DNA of 64,000 nt. Origin: Oidiodendron maius Zn. Lineage: Eukaryota; Ascomycota; Leotiomycetes; Myxotrichaceae. Shown here piece by piece: positions 33,009 to 44,038 of the stretch (position 1 is its first letter; each line of letters begins with the position of its first letter). The notes beneath the pieces are model-generated. The model had not been told where the DNA came from and did no database searches. It worked only from the letters and a program-made list of their open reading frames with translations. The DNA is taken from assembly GCA_000827325.1 (NCBI GenBank), contig KN832876.1:496001-560000 (forward strand), read 5' to 3'. The position numbers were made by a program, and so were the translations under genes.

Positions 33009-35946
33009 CTATAGCACCTCCCTTTTAAACGGATGAGCCTCGGTGTTCAGAACCCAGTCATCCAGACTGATCGTGTCTGGAGTTGAAAAGAGAAGGTAAA
33101 AGTACTTGAGTGTCTCTGCCAACCAGAAGCTCTCCATTTGATCAAAGGGAACCGGTTCGTCCAACGTGACATCTCTGACGGCTGAGTGGCCATATTCAGT
33201 AGATGTCGCCTTGATGACAGCTTCAAACATTTTCCAGCCTTTGTCTTGCCATGATGTGTCTCCGGTAATGCGGTACATGTACCACACAGACTCGATTGCC
33301 TCGGGCCTTCTGTTGTCAGCACCGTGTTCAAATGCAGGATGGGGTAGAGCTTACCTGAGAAGATAATTCTTCGATCTGACTTCCACGTACCCTGGGGGTA
33401 ATTGGAATCTCTCGATGTGTTCTTCAACGTACTCTTTGTGTGACAGGGGCTTTTGGGTGTCTACGGAAGGAGGCTTCCGCTTCTGTATTGAGACTGAGGT
33501 TGAATTCGACAAGCTACGGGACTCCTCTTTAGGTTTAGGCACTTCTGATTTGGCATCAGTTTTCGCAAGCGACTCATCCTTGGCTTTCTCTGCTGCCTCG
33601 GCCAGAGCTTTAGCTTCAGTCTCAGCAGCCTCCTTTTCTTGCTCTGCCTTTTCAGTAGCTTTCATACGGAGATACTCTTCAACCTTCCGATCTCGCTCCG
33701 CCCCCTGTGGATCAAAATACTCATAATAGGCGGTTTCGTTCCAGGTACACTTTTCCATGCTCTCACAGGGCATCAGAACGGCCGACTCAGCCATGATATC
33801 AGAAGGCATCGATCCGTAAGCCCAAACGCAGCCGTCAGTAAGTTTCTTCGCGATCTCTAGGTCGCCTTTGATATCGAATATCTTTGATGCCATGCCGACC
33901 ATACCGCCAATGAAGCATGTGAGATGTTCGGTCTCAGCAGTAAGCTCAACTTTCGTCTCTGGTTTGCCATCAGTTCTAACGGACCCTGAAAATAGAATAT
34001 CGAGGTTTCTTGGCACCATAGGCCGGAAAAGCATGTGTTTTCGGACTGGCTCCATGGTGTTGAGGTACAATTCGCGATATATGTCTACTCGTCCTCCAAG
34101 GAGAAGATATTCCTAATTAAAGTCAGCCCCGAATCGAATAAAATCAAAATGGATCGCTTACCTTCGGAAAGTATTCATACGTAGAGTCTTGGCTACCTCC
34201 CATAGAAAATCGGTCAACCGCGGTTGGATTTGAAGTATCCAGCCCTTGCTTTTTGCAGTCCCAATCGCCTAAGGATTCGCCAATTTGAGATTTGGCTTTG
34301 GGCAGATCGGCCGGTAAACCACTAATAGGATTCTTCGGAGACTCTGCTCTTTTAGAGATAGTTTTCGTCTTCGATTCTCCCAGATCCATCGAAGGATCTT
34401 TGGAGCTAGCAACTGCGTCTTTCAAGTCTTTCAAGCCTTTTGAAGTCTCTCCCGTACTCTTCTCCTCTACTACTTTGGGAGGATCACTCGTCTCTGTTTT
34501 AGAACCAACGGGCTTGTATCCTTCCGGTTCTTCCACAGGGGACAGATCGACAATAGGCACCGTTTTATTGCAGCCTGAAGCATCCACAGCGGGGGGAAAG
34601 ACGCCAGGGAGTTTAGTTCGGTTCTGAAATTCTGCCAAGGCATCGGTGATTCGAGCCACTGCGTCGTAATAACGGGGTTCCTTCGTCAGTTGTGCCAACC
34701 TTGTGAATTCCACTGATAACGATCCAAGTTCTGCAAGGTTAGATCCTGGACTGGCTCGGTGCGGTTGGGAGGCGAATGCTGGCTTCCATTGATAGAAAAG
34801 GACGGGCATCCGGTTTGGAGTGTCGAATGCTCCCATTAGGATAGTTGCTAACTCTTCCGCTTTGGCCAATACATTTTTGTATTTTTGTCCGCTGACATCG
34901 TACGCTCCAACTAGTCCGCCCAGGTATCTTATTGTCGTTTCAAAAACAGGTATGTCATTGCGTGGGCTGGTGGTGAAATCTATCTGGTCGACAGCCTTGG
35001 CGGCTTCCTCAAACTCGTCCTTGAGACCCATTATCCATAGTGTATCCAGGGCATCCACAAGGGTAGCTGCCCAGCCGCAGAAAGGGTCACGAAACGCCCC
35101 GGAGACGGGTGATAGCTCATCGTGTAACCAAGCCCGGCTCTTATATCCGTTCCATGCTTTTTCGAATTCTTTCTTAACCTCAGCCTGCCTCTTTTCTCGG
35201 ATAATCTTTGCCTCTGGAAGTTCATCCTTAAACGCGTATTGGATCTTAGGTATAGCGACTGGAACGCCAGTTGGTAACTTGATAATGGATTCTGTAGGGA
35301 CAGGGAAATGCTCCGACTGCTTCTCCCAATGTATAGTAGTAGGAACCGCCTTGAAAGTTGGGAAATCTTGTCTGCCAGGCGGAGCAACTGGGTGAATATG
35401 CTCATGCACAGCCACTTTGTTGGTCGTATCTTCTGCGGGTTGTGGAGTGGCCTTGCCAGGGACAACGGTATCCGCCACAGTAGTGCTCTCAGCCGGGCTC
35501 GCAGTCGTAGTCTTTTCTTTAACAGGAATGACGGGCTTGTTCTTGATATCGGATGGTTTCTCCTCCTCTTTCAGTATTTCCTTCTCTTTCAGTATCTCCT
35601 CTTCTTTCACTTTCTCATCCTCTTTTGGCCTTTCATCGAGCGTTTTAGAATGCGGTGACTTAGGCGGCGGAGCTGGGCCTTCATGAACGGCCTCTTTGGG
35701 CCCCTCGGGCGGCTTCTTCTCCCCTTTCAGTTTCTCATCGAGGACTTCAGAGGTTGGTGATTTGGGTGGTGGTGCCGGTCCTTCATGGACGACCTTTCTG
35801 GGCGTCTCGGGTATATCCAAGGCCTCTGTGTGCTCGAATTGGCCCAAGTTATCTGAATGAGGGTATCGAAAGATGAGGATTGTAATAACGGCGGCGAGGA
35901 GAAGGAAGAAGGTATAGCGTCGTCGAAATCGAAACATGGACAGCAT
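33009..35946 (-). CDS. Class I alpha-1,2-mannosidase (GH47), type II membrane protein
   Basis: Three exons: 34162-35946, 33355-34112 and 33009-33309, giving 947 residues. A signal anchor lies at about residues 11-26 ([15 protein letters not shown]). The lumenal stem has Lys/Glu/Pro-rich low complexity including a duplicated unit ([11 protein letters not shown] near residues 41-51 and again near 75-85). The GH47 domain starts around residue 260: [51 protein letters not shown] and, near the end, [17 protein letters not shown] and [16 protein letters not shown]. Two low-complexity inserts, about residues 465-550 and 700-780 (Ala/Glu/Lys-rich), enlarge it well beyond the usual 500-650. It trims mannose from N-glycans in the ER or Golgi. 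Confidence 0.92.
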
Positions 35947-36715
35947 ATTGGCGCCTCTGACCCCTGACCAGAGCTGGCCAGAGAGAGGATCGCGTGTCCG
36001 TCGTGTAGTGTCAGCGTAGAAGGGGCAATGGATGGATCTCCGTCATTGCGCAAAGGGACTGCGATGAGAACTCGTGGTCGATGGAGAATATGTACGAGGA
36101 GCGCAGGCGCCCAACTGAGGCCCCCCTGTGTCTCTGTTATGTTGCTTGGTGTTGGTGTCTCGAATGCGCCTTGGCGTAGCTGGCGCTTGATGCGCGGTTG
36201 GCCTGATGAGATCGGGCTAGTCTTGGGCTGATCGCTACAAAATAAATAGAAAGTCGGTCTGAAGTCACGGACGAAGGGCTCACTGAAGATTGGATTTGTC
36301 TTTCCCAGGCTTCTTGGATAAAATGCTCTTATGCTACGCAGTTGAACACATTGTACGCCCAGAAGAAAAACGCCACTCGGGCAGTACATCGCTCAAAGAA
36401 GGCCAACACCCCCGACAATTGTCTTGGCAGTTTTAATTCAGCATCTCACAAGAGATCACCCGGCCAAGCCAACGGAACTTTTAAGAGCCAATGATTTAGA
36501 AATTCTCTTCTCCCGCACCAAAAACTAGGCACCTTTGGCTATTTATTCCATGCAGTTCTGGATATGCTCCATGGTCTACATTACGTTTTACATTCTGCAA
36601 ACAAAAGCGCCGAACATCCTTTGGTTTCCTGGTGTGGAAGGATTGCCGTACATGAGTGCAACTTTGTCCAGCTTTGACACGTCCATAAGTCGGGGAACAA
36701 CTTGGAGGCTATTAT
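35947..36715. other. Intergenic, GH47 promoter and CCT6 3' end
   Basis: About 770 bp. No gene is supported; the minus-strand open frame at 35727-36389 overlaps GH47 exon 1 out of frame and has no ATG-led conserved product. Confidence 0.5.
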
Positions 36716-38605
36716 CTATTCATCCATTCCTGGACCTGGACCACCTTGTCGGCCCATTTGTCGGGCCTTTAGCAGTTCGTCGCAGAGCAGCAGGTTAGAT
36801 GCAATACCAGAGCTCGATGCGATGCAGTTTCTCAAGACGCGGAAGGAGTCGTAGACGCCTTCTAGAACAGGATCCATTGGCTCGCCAGTGTTGAGGTCTA
36901 GGCCAACAATATTGCCGTCGGTGTGCTCATCCTGCAAGGTCGCAACTACCATAACATTAGTATATTAGAAGTGAGAACGCAAATAGGAACATGTCCTTAC
37001 GTGAATCTTGGATGTCATGTCCAGCATTTGCGGCGAGGGTTTTTGGGATAATGAGAAGAGCATCTGAAAATGCTTGGACCCCCCATTTCGCCTTACCCTT
37101 GACGGTCTTGCGGAAAGCCTCGCTGTTTAAATGAGCGGCACAAGCAACCTGAAAAGCTCCAGCTCCAGGGACAACACTCTTGTCGACAATCATATTATAC
37201 ACGCTTCGAAGTCCATCGCGAACCGCGTCCGTGATCTGGGTAATTGTATGTTGGTTGGGACCCTTGATGAGGATGGTGACGGATTTTGGCTCCTTCACAT
37301 CCTCAATGAACGTGTACTTCTCTTCCCCAAGTTGGTGCTCGTAAACCAGCCCCGCCCAGCCAAGAACTTCGGGCGTCAAATCATCGACACTGTTCTGTGC
37401 TGTCCCGCCACAAATCAATTGTAATCTCTCCATATTCCGTCTCTTCGCACGTCTCAGAGCGAAGATGCCATTCTTGACTAGCACATCGAGAGACAGCGGA
37501 TCGATGCCCTTCTGATTGATAATGACAAATCCCTTACTTGGGTCATTGCCACAAACCTCCTTCTTTAGCTCAACGATCTTGCGTAGCTTCTCATCTACAA
37601 AACGACGCTCGCTCTCAACGAGCTTGTCTCTTTGCTCCGCGCTTGAGTAATAAAAGCCAGAGTTGATTTCGGATTTCTCATACTCTAAGCTGACGTTCAA
37701 GCTCAGAATAAATGCGTTTTCAACTCTCTTCGGCATGTCAGGGTGCCTCGCGCCATGGTCTAATGCCAGACCTCTGATGAGCTGTGTCTCCGAGGCGGTT
37801 CGATGTTGCATCTTCATTATTTCAATCATGTGTAAGTCGGGTTTGGCCGGAGCTTGATAGATGGATAGAACCGCATCGACAATATCGGGAGTGAGCTTTT
37901 CTGCAAGACTATGGTTGAGCTTCGTGGAAAGAGATGTCCTTGCAACACATAGAAGGAGCTCCCTATCAACTTCTCTGTCAAGTTTGAACGTATCCAGAAA
38001 CTGTAGTTCCATCTTAGCATCTTCTCACATAATCATGACCATCATATCATACCTTCAGAGCCTCCGTTTTCGCAATCTCATATCCGTCAGTAATTATTCT
38101 GGGGTGTAACCCTTCCGCGATGTATCTATCCGCCTGTTTCAAAAGCTCGCCCACTAATAGTACCACTGACGTCGTTCCATCGCCGCAGATATCATCCTGT
38201 GCTGTGGCCGCTCGAGCAATCATGACTGCTGTGGGATTCTGTATTTGCATCTCCCGTAACAGGACATTCCCATCCTTTGTAAGTTTGATCTAAAATAACA
38301 TCAAATATTAGAAGAGTTCATGCTAAGAGAAAGGGGTTCTTTGTACTGCGCCGGCTCCGTCAACAAGCCTATAGAGAGATTAGATGTAAATTCAAGTATA
38401 TAAGCGTCAATACAAACATCTTTATAGTCCCTAGTGGACCTAAATTTGACTTCAGCACATCTTGAAGACCTTCACCCGCATTGATGTTGACTCGTAAAGC
38501 TTCTCCACGTCTCTAAGTAGTATTAGTAAATTTAAATTGCTCAATGGGATCTCCAGGCTGTACTCTTGATTCAGCTTTCGGGTTAAGAAGCTGTGCTGCC
38601 GACAT
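36716..38605 (-). CDS. CCT6: T-complex protein 1 subunit zeta (CCT6)
   Basis: Six exons: 38564-38605, 38418-38512, 38347-38368 (22 nt), 38053-38289, 37001-38000 and 36716-36945, giving 541 residues. The start is [14 protein letters not shown], then [20 protein letters not shown] and [30 protein letters not shown] over two short exons. Nucleotide-site motifs are [15 protein letters not shown] and GAGAFQVA. The apical domain has [15 protein letters not shown]. The C-terminus reads [20 protein letters not shown] then GGPGPGMDE. It is one of eight paralogous subunits of the cytosolic TRiC chaperonin that folds actin and tubulin. The last acceptor (TATGGTAG) yields QDSLATLQDEH. It is divergent from the oxidase gene over 240 bp. 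Confidence 0.96.
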
Positions 38606-38845
38606 GTTGGCAACGAGGAATACCTTGTGAGTGAGGTTTGTGAGGTTGAAGTCTTAAGAAATGGCAAGACACACCAAGGTAGACATTTCAAAGGCTTGAG
38701 CTTTTTTCATGGGTGGAAGACGTGAAGCGCGAGATAGTGCCTGAGGCACCAAAAAGGCATCCGAATGTGTAAGCCGACAATAAACAACCTCGTGCTTCGC
38801 CAACTCGTGCTAAAAGTTCCAAAATAAGCAGAGAGTCACGAAAAG

Positions 38846-40986
38846 ATGTGGACGGCTTGGAATATTTTATTTGTCTTCGTCCTTAGTACTCTCTATGGCC
38901 AAGGCCTTGGCTTTTGGCCCTTCGATTTCGTTGCTGGCCTAAGCACGCGGCAGACTCCGGACAAGTCAAATGGTGGTGCAAAACGAATTGCAATTATCGG
39001 TGTGTACACTTTATTTCTCATCTATAAAATGTGCTACTTTTTATTACTTTCTATTGCGTAATTCATTTTTCTATTGCATTTTTCGTCGCACAAGTGCCCA
39101 ACTCTTTGAAAGACGACTCCGTTTTCTCATGCTTGTTACTGTTCTTTGGCATACGATAGTCTTTCATCCTCTAAAAGTGGGCACGATATACAAAAATTCA
39201 GTATGCTCAATTGGCCTTTAGAGATAAAGATATATTGTAGTGTTTCCTGACTAATTTGTCGACTGTTCCATATCAATCGGCATCCTTTTGAGACCGCAAC
39301 GTTTACTGCTCGGGCCAGGGGAGCTCAAGAGGGACCCATGTATGTAATACTATGATGAAACTGACTGTGCTATAGGAGCTGGGGCAGCAGGGTCTTCGAC
39401 AGCATGGCACTTACAAAAGTTTGCAGAGCGCCATGAAATCCCTATACACATTACAGTATATGAAAGATCTTCCTATGTAGGAGGTCGTTCTACAACTGTG
39501 AATGCACATGACGATCCATTATCACCTGTTGAGCTCGGCGCGAGCATATTTGTGGAAGTCAATGAAATCCTCAAGAATTCGAGTGAATTTTTTGAGTTAA
39601 AACCTCGAAAATCAGAGACTGAGAGCGCTGAAATTCTGGGTATATGGGACGGTTCGAAGTTTGTATATACTCAAAAAGACAGCGGCTGGTACTGGCTTGA
39701 TGTGGCCAAACTTATATGGAAATATGGACTAGCTCCTATTCGCACACAACGGTTGATGAAAGCTGTGGTTGGCAGATTTCGACAGCTCTATAAGGAACCT
39801 TATTTTCCATTTCGGTCATTGTCCGCGGTAGCGGAGGATTTGGACCTGATATCAGTAACAGCAGTGACGGGAGAACAATTCTTGTCTGCTAATAATGTAC
39901 GGCACCTAAATATTTGGATTCGGAATTATACTAATTTCATAGATTGGCGCTCCTTTCACAACAGATGTCATCCAGGCCAGCACTCGTGTCAACTATGGTC
40001 AGAATCTTGGTCTTATCCACGGCTTGGAGACCATGGTGTGTATGGCTATTGATGGTGCGATGCAGATAGAAGGAGGAAACTGGCAAATTTTTGACGGTAT
40101 GCTCAGGGCTTCGAATGCCACTGTTCTCTTAAACAATACTGTGGAGACTATCACTAGGACCAACCGGGGCAGATATACCATCAAGACCACAATTGAGGAT
40201 ACAGGATCTGGAATGAAACATGCAAATGAAGCGTCCTTCGATACAGTCGTCCTTGCCTCTCCTCTTCAATTCTCCAACATCGAGATTGAAAATGACCTTT
40301 TCAAGCACAAGCCGGACGAGATCCCTTATGTTACATTGCATGTAACATTATTCACCTCTCCTCACACATTGAGTCCTGAATTCTTCAACTTAGCACCTAG
40401 TGCAGAAGTCCCCACTACTATTCTCACTACGCTCCCGCCGAATGAAATCCCAGAAATTCCGGAAGACGGTGTAGGCTCGCCAGGATTCTTTAGCATCAGC
40501 ACACTGCGTACGGTGGTCAACCCTAAGACGCAAGAGAAGGAACATCTTTACAAGATTTTTTCGCCACGGAAAGTCACATCAGAGTTCCTATGCGGTATTC
40601 TTGGATTATCTAGTTGGTCTCCCTCCTTTTTGTCCACTATGGGATGCTAATTCCTTCTCTCAGCGTCAATAGACCTTAGCAACATCACCTCCAGTAGTAC
40701 AGGAGGTATATCTTGGTATTATCCTCATATCTGGAAATCATACCCTTACGAGTATCCCCGTGTAACTTTCGAGGAGCTTGAATTAAGCCCCGGCTTTTAC
40801 TACACCAGCGGGATAGAGAGTTTTATTAGCACTATGGAAACGAGCGCCTTGATGGGGATGAATGTGGCACAATTGGTTGTGAACGACTATATGGAGGTAT
40901 TGGACAGCCAACACACAAACGGTGGAAGTCTATTGCAGAAGGTACTCTCTGGAACACAGAAAGACGCGGAATTTTCCGAGCTGTAA
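38846..40986 (+). CDS. Prenylcysteine lyase/oxidase-type FAD enzyme
   Basis: Four exons: 38846-38999, 39376-39896, 39943-40594 and 40664-40986, giving 549 residues. A secretion signal lies at residues 1-20 (MWTAWNILFVFVLSTLYGQG). The Rossmann FAD motif RIAIIGAGAAGSSTAWHL is completed only by splicing out a 376-nt first intron. The family blocks VELGASIFVEVN, IGAPFTTDVIQASTRVNYGQN and GGNWQIFDGML follow. The last exon gives YYPHIWKSYPYEYPRVTFEE and ETSALMGMNVAQLV. The family oxidises the thioether of prenylcysteines left by degradation of prenylated proteins, in lysosome or vacuole. Several N-glycosylation sites fit a lumenal enzyme. Confidence 0.9.
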
Positions 40987-41100
40987 AAATTAGACTTCAT
41001 GATTTTATAAGCCTTTGCTATCTACCCCTAACTGTCTTCAACCACAGCTCTGTGAGTACGAATCTGAGTTTCTAATACAGGAAGTCTATTGCGACCATAC

Positions 41101-42571
41101 TTAAGCCTGAAACCCGTTCTTCAGATTGTCATACTTCGACTGAGGATACTCCAAGCAGTTTGGAGTCGAGTCCATTTTTCCAAAGGCCGCGACCACATTT
41201 CTAATTAAACTCTGCTCTCCTGTCCGATCAGCGCTACTTTCCCACCTAAATCAAGAGTTAGAACTATCCACTGTAACAAATATTGGAGGTATTTCTCACC
41301 ACATGGCCCCTCCGAGATGCTGATCTTTGATCCACTCTGCCTTCTTTATCGCCATACCGATAGTATCGTACGTGACCAGTTTCCTCCTTGCGGGATCATA
41401 ACTGTAGGAAGCGCCAGCTTCTGCATCATATCTTTCCTCAGCACCTGCTTGTGGTAATGCTTTGAAGTCAAGTACACCGGTCTCCCAACTTCCTTCGCCA
41501 ACACCCTGATATTGCTTTCCGAGTCCATCGGTATTCTCGAATGCTCTACCGTATAGTGGCATGCCTACTACTATCTTATGCGCAGCAATTCCTTGACTCT
41601 TGTAATACTCAACAGCCTGCTCTGTATTGAAAGGTGTGGAGGTGGGATTGCTTCTGGACCGTCGGAGATTGGCTTGATGACCAGCCACAGCGTCCCAGGA
41701 ACCGGCATAATCGTATGCCATCAAATTCCAGAAATCAAGGTAGTGATCCATATTTCTTAAATCCATGATGTTGTAATTCTGGGGTCCCGCTGGAGAGGCC
41801 ACAGTGAGTTCAAAGTGGTATTTGTGGGGCAAAGTCGCCGCGTATGCATCCATTGCGTCACGGCATGCTTTGAGGAGAAGGACGAAGTGATGGGCTTCAG
41901 CACTGGATTTTGGATACTCCCAGTCAATGTCTATTCCATCAAATCCAACCTCTTTAAGGATGGATACGGCAGAAGATGCAAACTTCTGGCGTCCTAATTC
42001 GGTGGATGCCGGGGCAGCGAAGTTTGAGGAGTACGTCCACCCTCCTATACTGAGAAGGACTTTGAAAGAGCGATTTTGACGTTTGATGAGATTGAGCTGC
42101 TTGAGGCAGCCATAGAGATTCGTTCCAACATCATTCCATGAATCGCCACTGTCCGGCTGAGCTTTAATTAGCGTTTTATAAAGAAGTAAGGCCTAGGCAT
42201 AAATGATGATAAGGTATCACCAACCCAGTGTATTTCTGTGTCGCTCCAGCTGTCTGTCAAGTATCTGACGCCTGGTCAGTATCGGCAGTAAGAGACGTGG
42301 AAGCGGGAGTAGCAAATGTATATGTAATAGAAAATATGTAGAGAATTTACTCACACTTCTCCAGATTCTGGTCTAACGTTGGCAAAGGAGTAAAGGACGT
42401 GAGTTAGTTTATCGGCTGGGAGATCCTGGGGTCTATGCTTTCTTCCATAGATTGCCCAGTTTACAAAGTAAGCAACCTATAACAAAAATTGTAAGGTCAG
42501 CACGACTGATTCAGGGAAATGGGGTGCAAACGGAGAGGTCTCACGGCACGATAGCCGTCCCCGCCACTCAT
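41101..42571 (-). CDS. GH18 chitinase, ChiB type
   Basis: Five exons: 42545-42571, 42355-42476, 42221-42264, 41300-42161 and 41101-41245, giving 399 residues. The start [20 protein letters not shown] resembles intracellular fungal ChiB. The TIM-barrel motifs are [11 protein letters not shown] and the catalytic DxxDxDxE in [11 protein letters not shown] (acid Glu near residue 146), then [14 protein letters not shown] and GGAMWWESSAD across the last intron. It hydrolyses chitin, probably in autolysis or wall remodelling. The frame stays open upstream: an ATG at 42640 would add 23 residues, and a hydrophobic stretch precedes it, so secretion or anchoring is not excluded. Acceptor GCGTCAG at 42265 was chosen to give [16 protein letters not shown]. 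Confidence 0.92.
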
Positions 42572-43435
42572 CTTGTCAGAGAGGCCCGGAGAGGTAAGGA
42601 ACGAGCCGGAGATATGAAAATGAGCAAGCAGCAAGCCCATCAATAGTACCACAAGAGGAAGACTATAGAGGAAGAGACTTTTGAGTTGAGCCACTTTGTG
42701 ATACTTCAATTGTGGATTGATGCAGAACCAGTCTTTTGCAGGTGTTGTTGAGGCGCAGAATTACGTCGGTGCATGTGGGGGAAACTCTGTCAACCTATAA
42801 GATCGCAGGTGTATGTGCATTGAATTGTGTACCAGGGGTCTGGCCTATAAAAGACCACGGTTCAACGATTAAGCGAGTGAGAACCCCCCGAGACTAATCC
42901 TAACCACTCCTGACCACGAACACTATTCAGCCTTTACATATCCTACCGCCAGACTCCATTATTCTTTATCCGAGGCACGCATAGTATCTGGCGAGCTCCT
43001 TGTCCGAGTGCAAGAATGGCGCTTCTTAGACCTTGCTTTAATGCGACCAAAGAGCCTAAGACTATATGACCGCTATATCGCAACGGTAAAAGACAAAATG
43101 GGCCAACTACGGGAATGGAAGTCCAGCTTGGAGCGACAAATATAGGCGCCAGTTTCTGGATGAATGGTAAGAGCCATTTATTGGCTTTCCCGAACCTGTG
43201 CACAATCATATTGTTTTTGAGCCAGGGAGTATTAAAGACGCTTTTAAGGGCAACAAGGAAATCAACTTTGAAAGTGTTGTATCAAAGGAGAAAAAAAGGG
43301 CTATAAAGACATTGTTAATAAATAATGACCAGAAACTAGTTAAAAGTAGACACCCTAAGTTCCGAACGCCTTTTGATAATTATTAATTTATTAATTAAAC
43401 ACTCTTAAATACTCTACTTATATAAAGTATTGACA
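42572..43435. other. Chitinase promoter, then AT-rich decayed DNA
   Basis: A TATA-like CTTTTATAGG on the minus strand near 42843-42854 fits a chitinase promoter, and two short ATG-led frames follow before the chitinase start. From about 43240 the DNA turns strongly AT-rich (for example 43375-43430), as in RIP-affected or relic repeats. No gene seen. Confidence 0.45.
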
Positions 43436-43478
43436 GATCTCGTCCCGAGCACTACAGACCGCATCTGTCTGAAGTAGA

Positions 43479-43662
43479 ATGAGGAGTAGGCGCAGCGGCC
43501 CGTCTTCCCCGACGTCGCTCCTCGCGCGGCCTATATCGCAGACGCGGGAGATCAGCTACCAGAAGTACCGGGGCCACTTCATCCATCTCGGCCGCACCTG
43601 CGGCTACCGCAAGAAGCTGCAGTTCTATGGTCTGCACCGCGGCTCCGGGAAGATGTTGAACG
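43479..43662 (+). pseudogene. Fragment resembling the C-terminal part of a DUF3435-type recombinase
   Basis: The translated stretch KYRGHFIHLGRTCGYRKKLQ then FYGLHRGSGKMLN resembles the GY-x-LRRG-x-G-LN segment of fungal DUF3435 tyrosine recombinases, the family that includes Starship 'captains'. The frame is open only here, then runs into RSYPLA and a stop after a possible GTAGGT donor. Nothing like the rest of such a protein is nearby. The piece starts abruptly at a change from AT-rich to GC-rich DNA near 43436. The assignment rests on one short motif. Confidence 0.35.
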
Positions 43663-43720
43663 GTAGGTCATACCCCCTCGCTTGACGTATGAGACCACCG
43701 TTACTCTCTGAGGTCTCGGC

Positions 43721-44038
43721 GTGAGAGAAGCCATGGATACAGTCGTACAAGAAGTCCGGGGGCGTGAGAAGGAGTTTTGGATCAGTTGCGTATTCCCTGG
43801 CGAGGGAAATGTCCTACCAGATGGGAGCTCCGTAGAAAAGGCTGTGAGGGCCATGGTTGAGAAGAAGGACGGAGTAGCGACGCCTGCGAGGGTGGGCATA
43901 AATTGTGCTCCGGTAGGAGAGGTGGAGGAGTTGACTGTGGAATTTGAGAAGGCGGTTAGGAGGATGGTGGACAGCAGTGGAGTGGACCGGTGGCCAGATC
44001 TCGAGCTATATCCGGACGCAACAGATGGAGAAGTGTAG
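43721..44038 (+). pseudogene. Fragment of homocysteine S-methyltransferase
   Basis: About 105 codons match the middle-to-late part of fungal homocysteine S-methyltransferases: KEFWISCVFPGEGNVLPDGSS, VGINCAPVGEVEELTVEFEK and WPDLELYPDATDGEV. In intact enzymes the frame continues to a zinc-binding Cys-Cys pair; here it meets TAG directly after DGEV. The upstream barrel is absent. The frame has no credible start other than GTG 43721 or the internal ATG 43733. It looks like a displaced, truncated copy in the same GC-rich patch as the recombinase-like fragment. Confidence 0.6.

Noticed and set aside
43198-43386. Lys-rich frame in AT-rich DNA
   Set aside because: Composition-driven open frame without conserved features.
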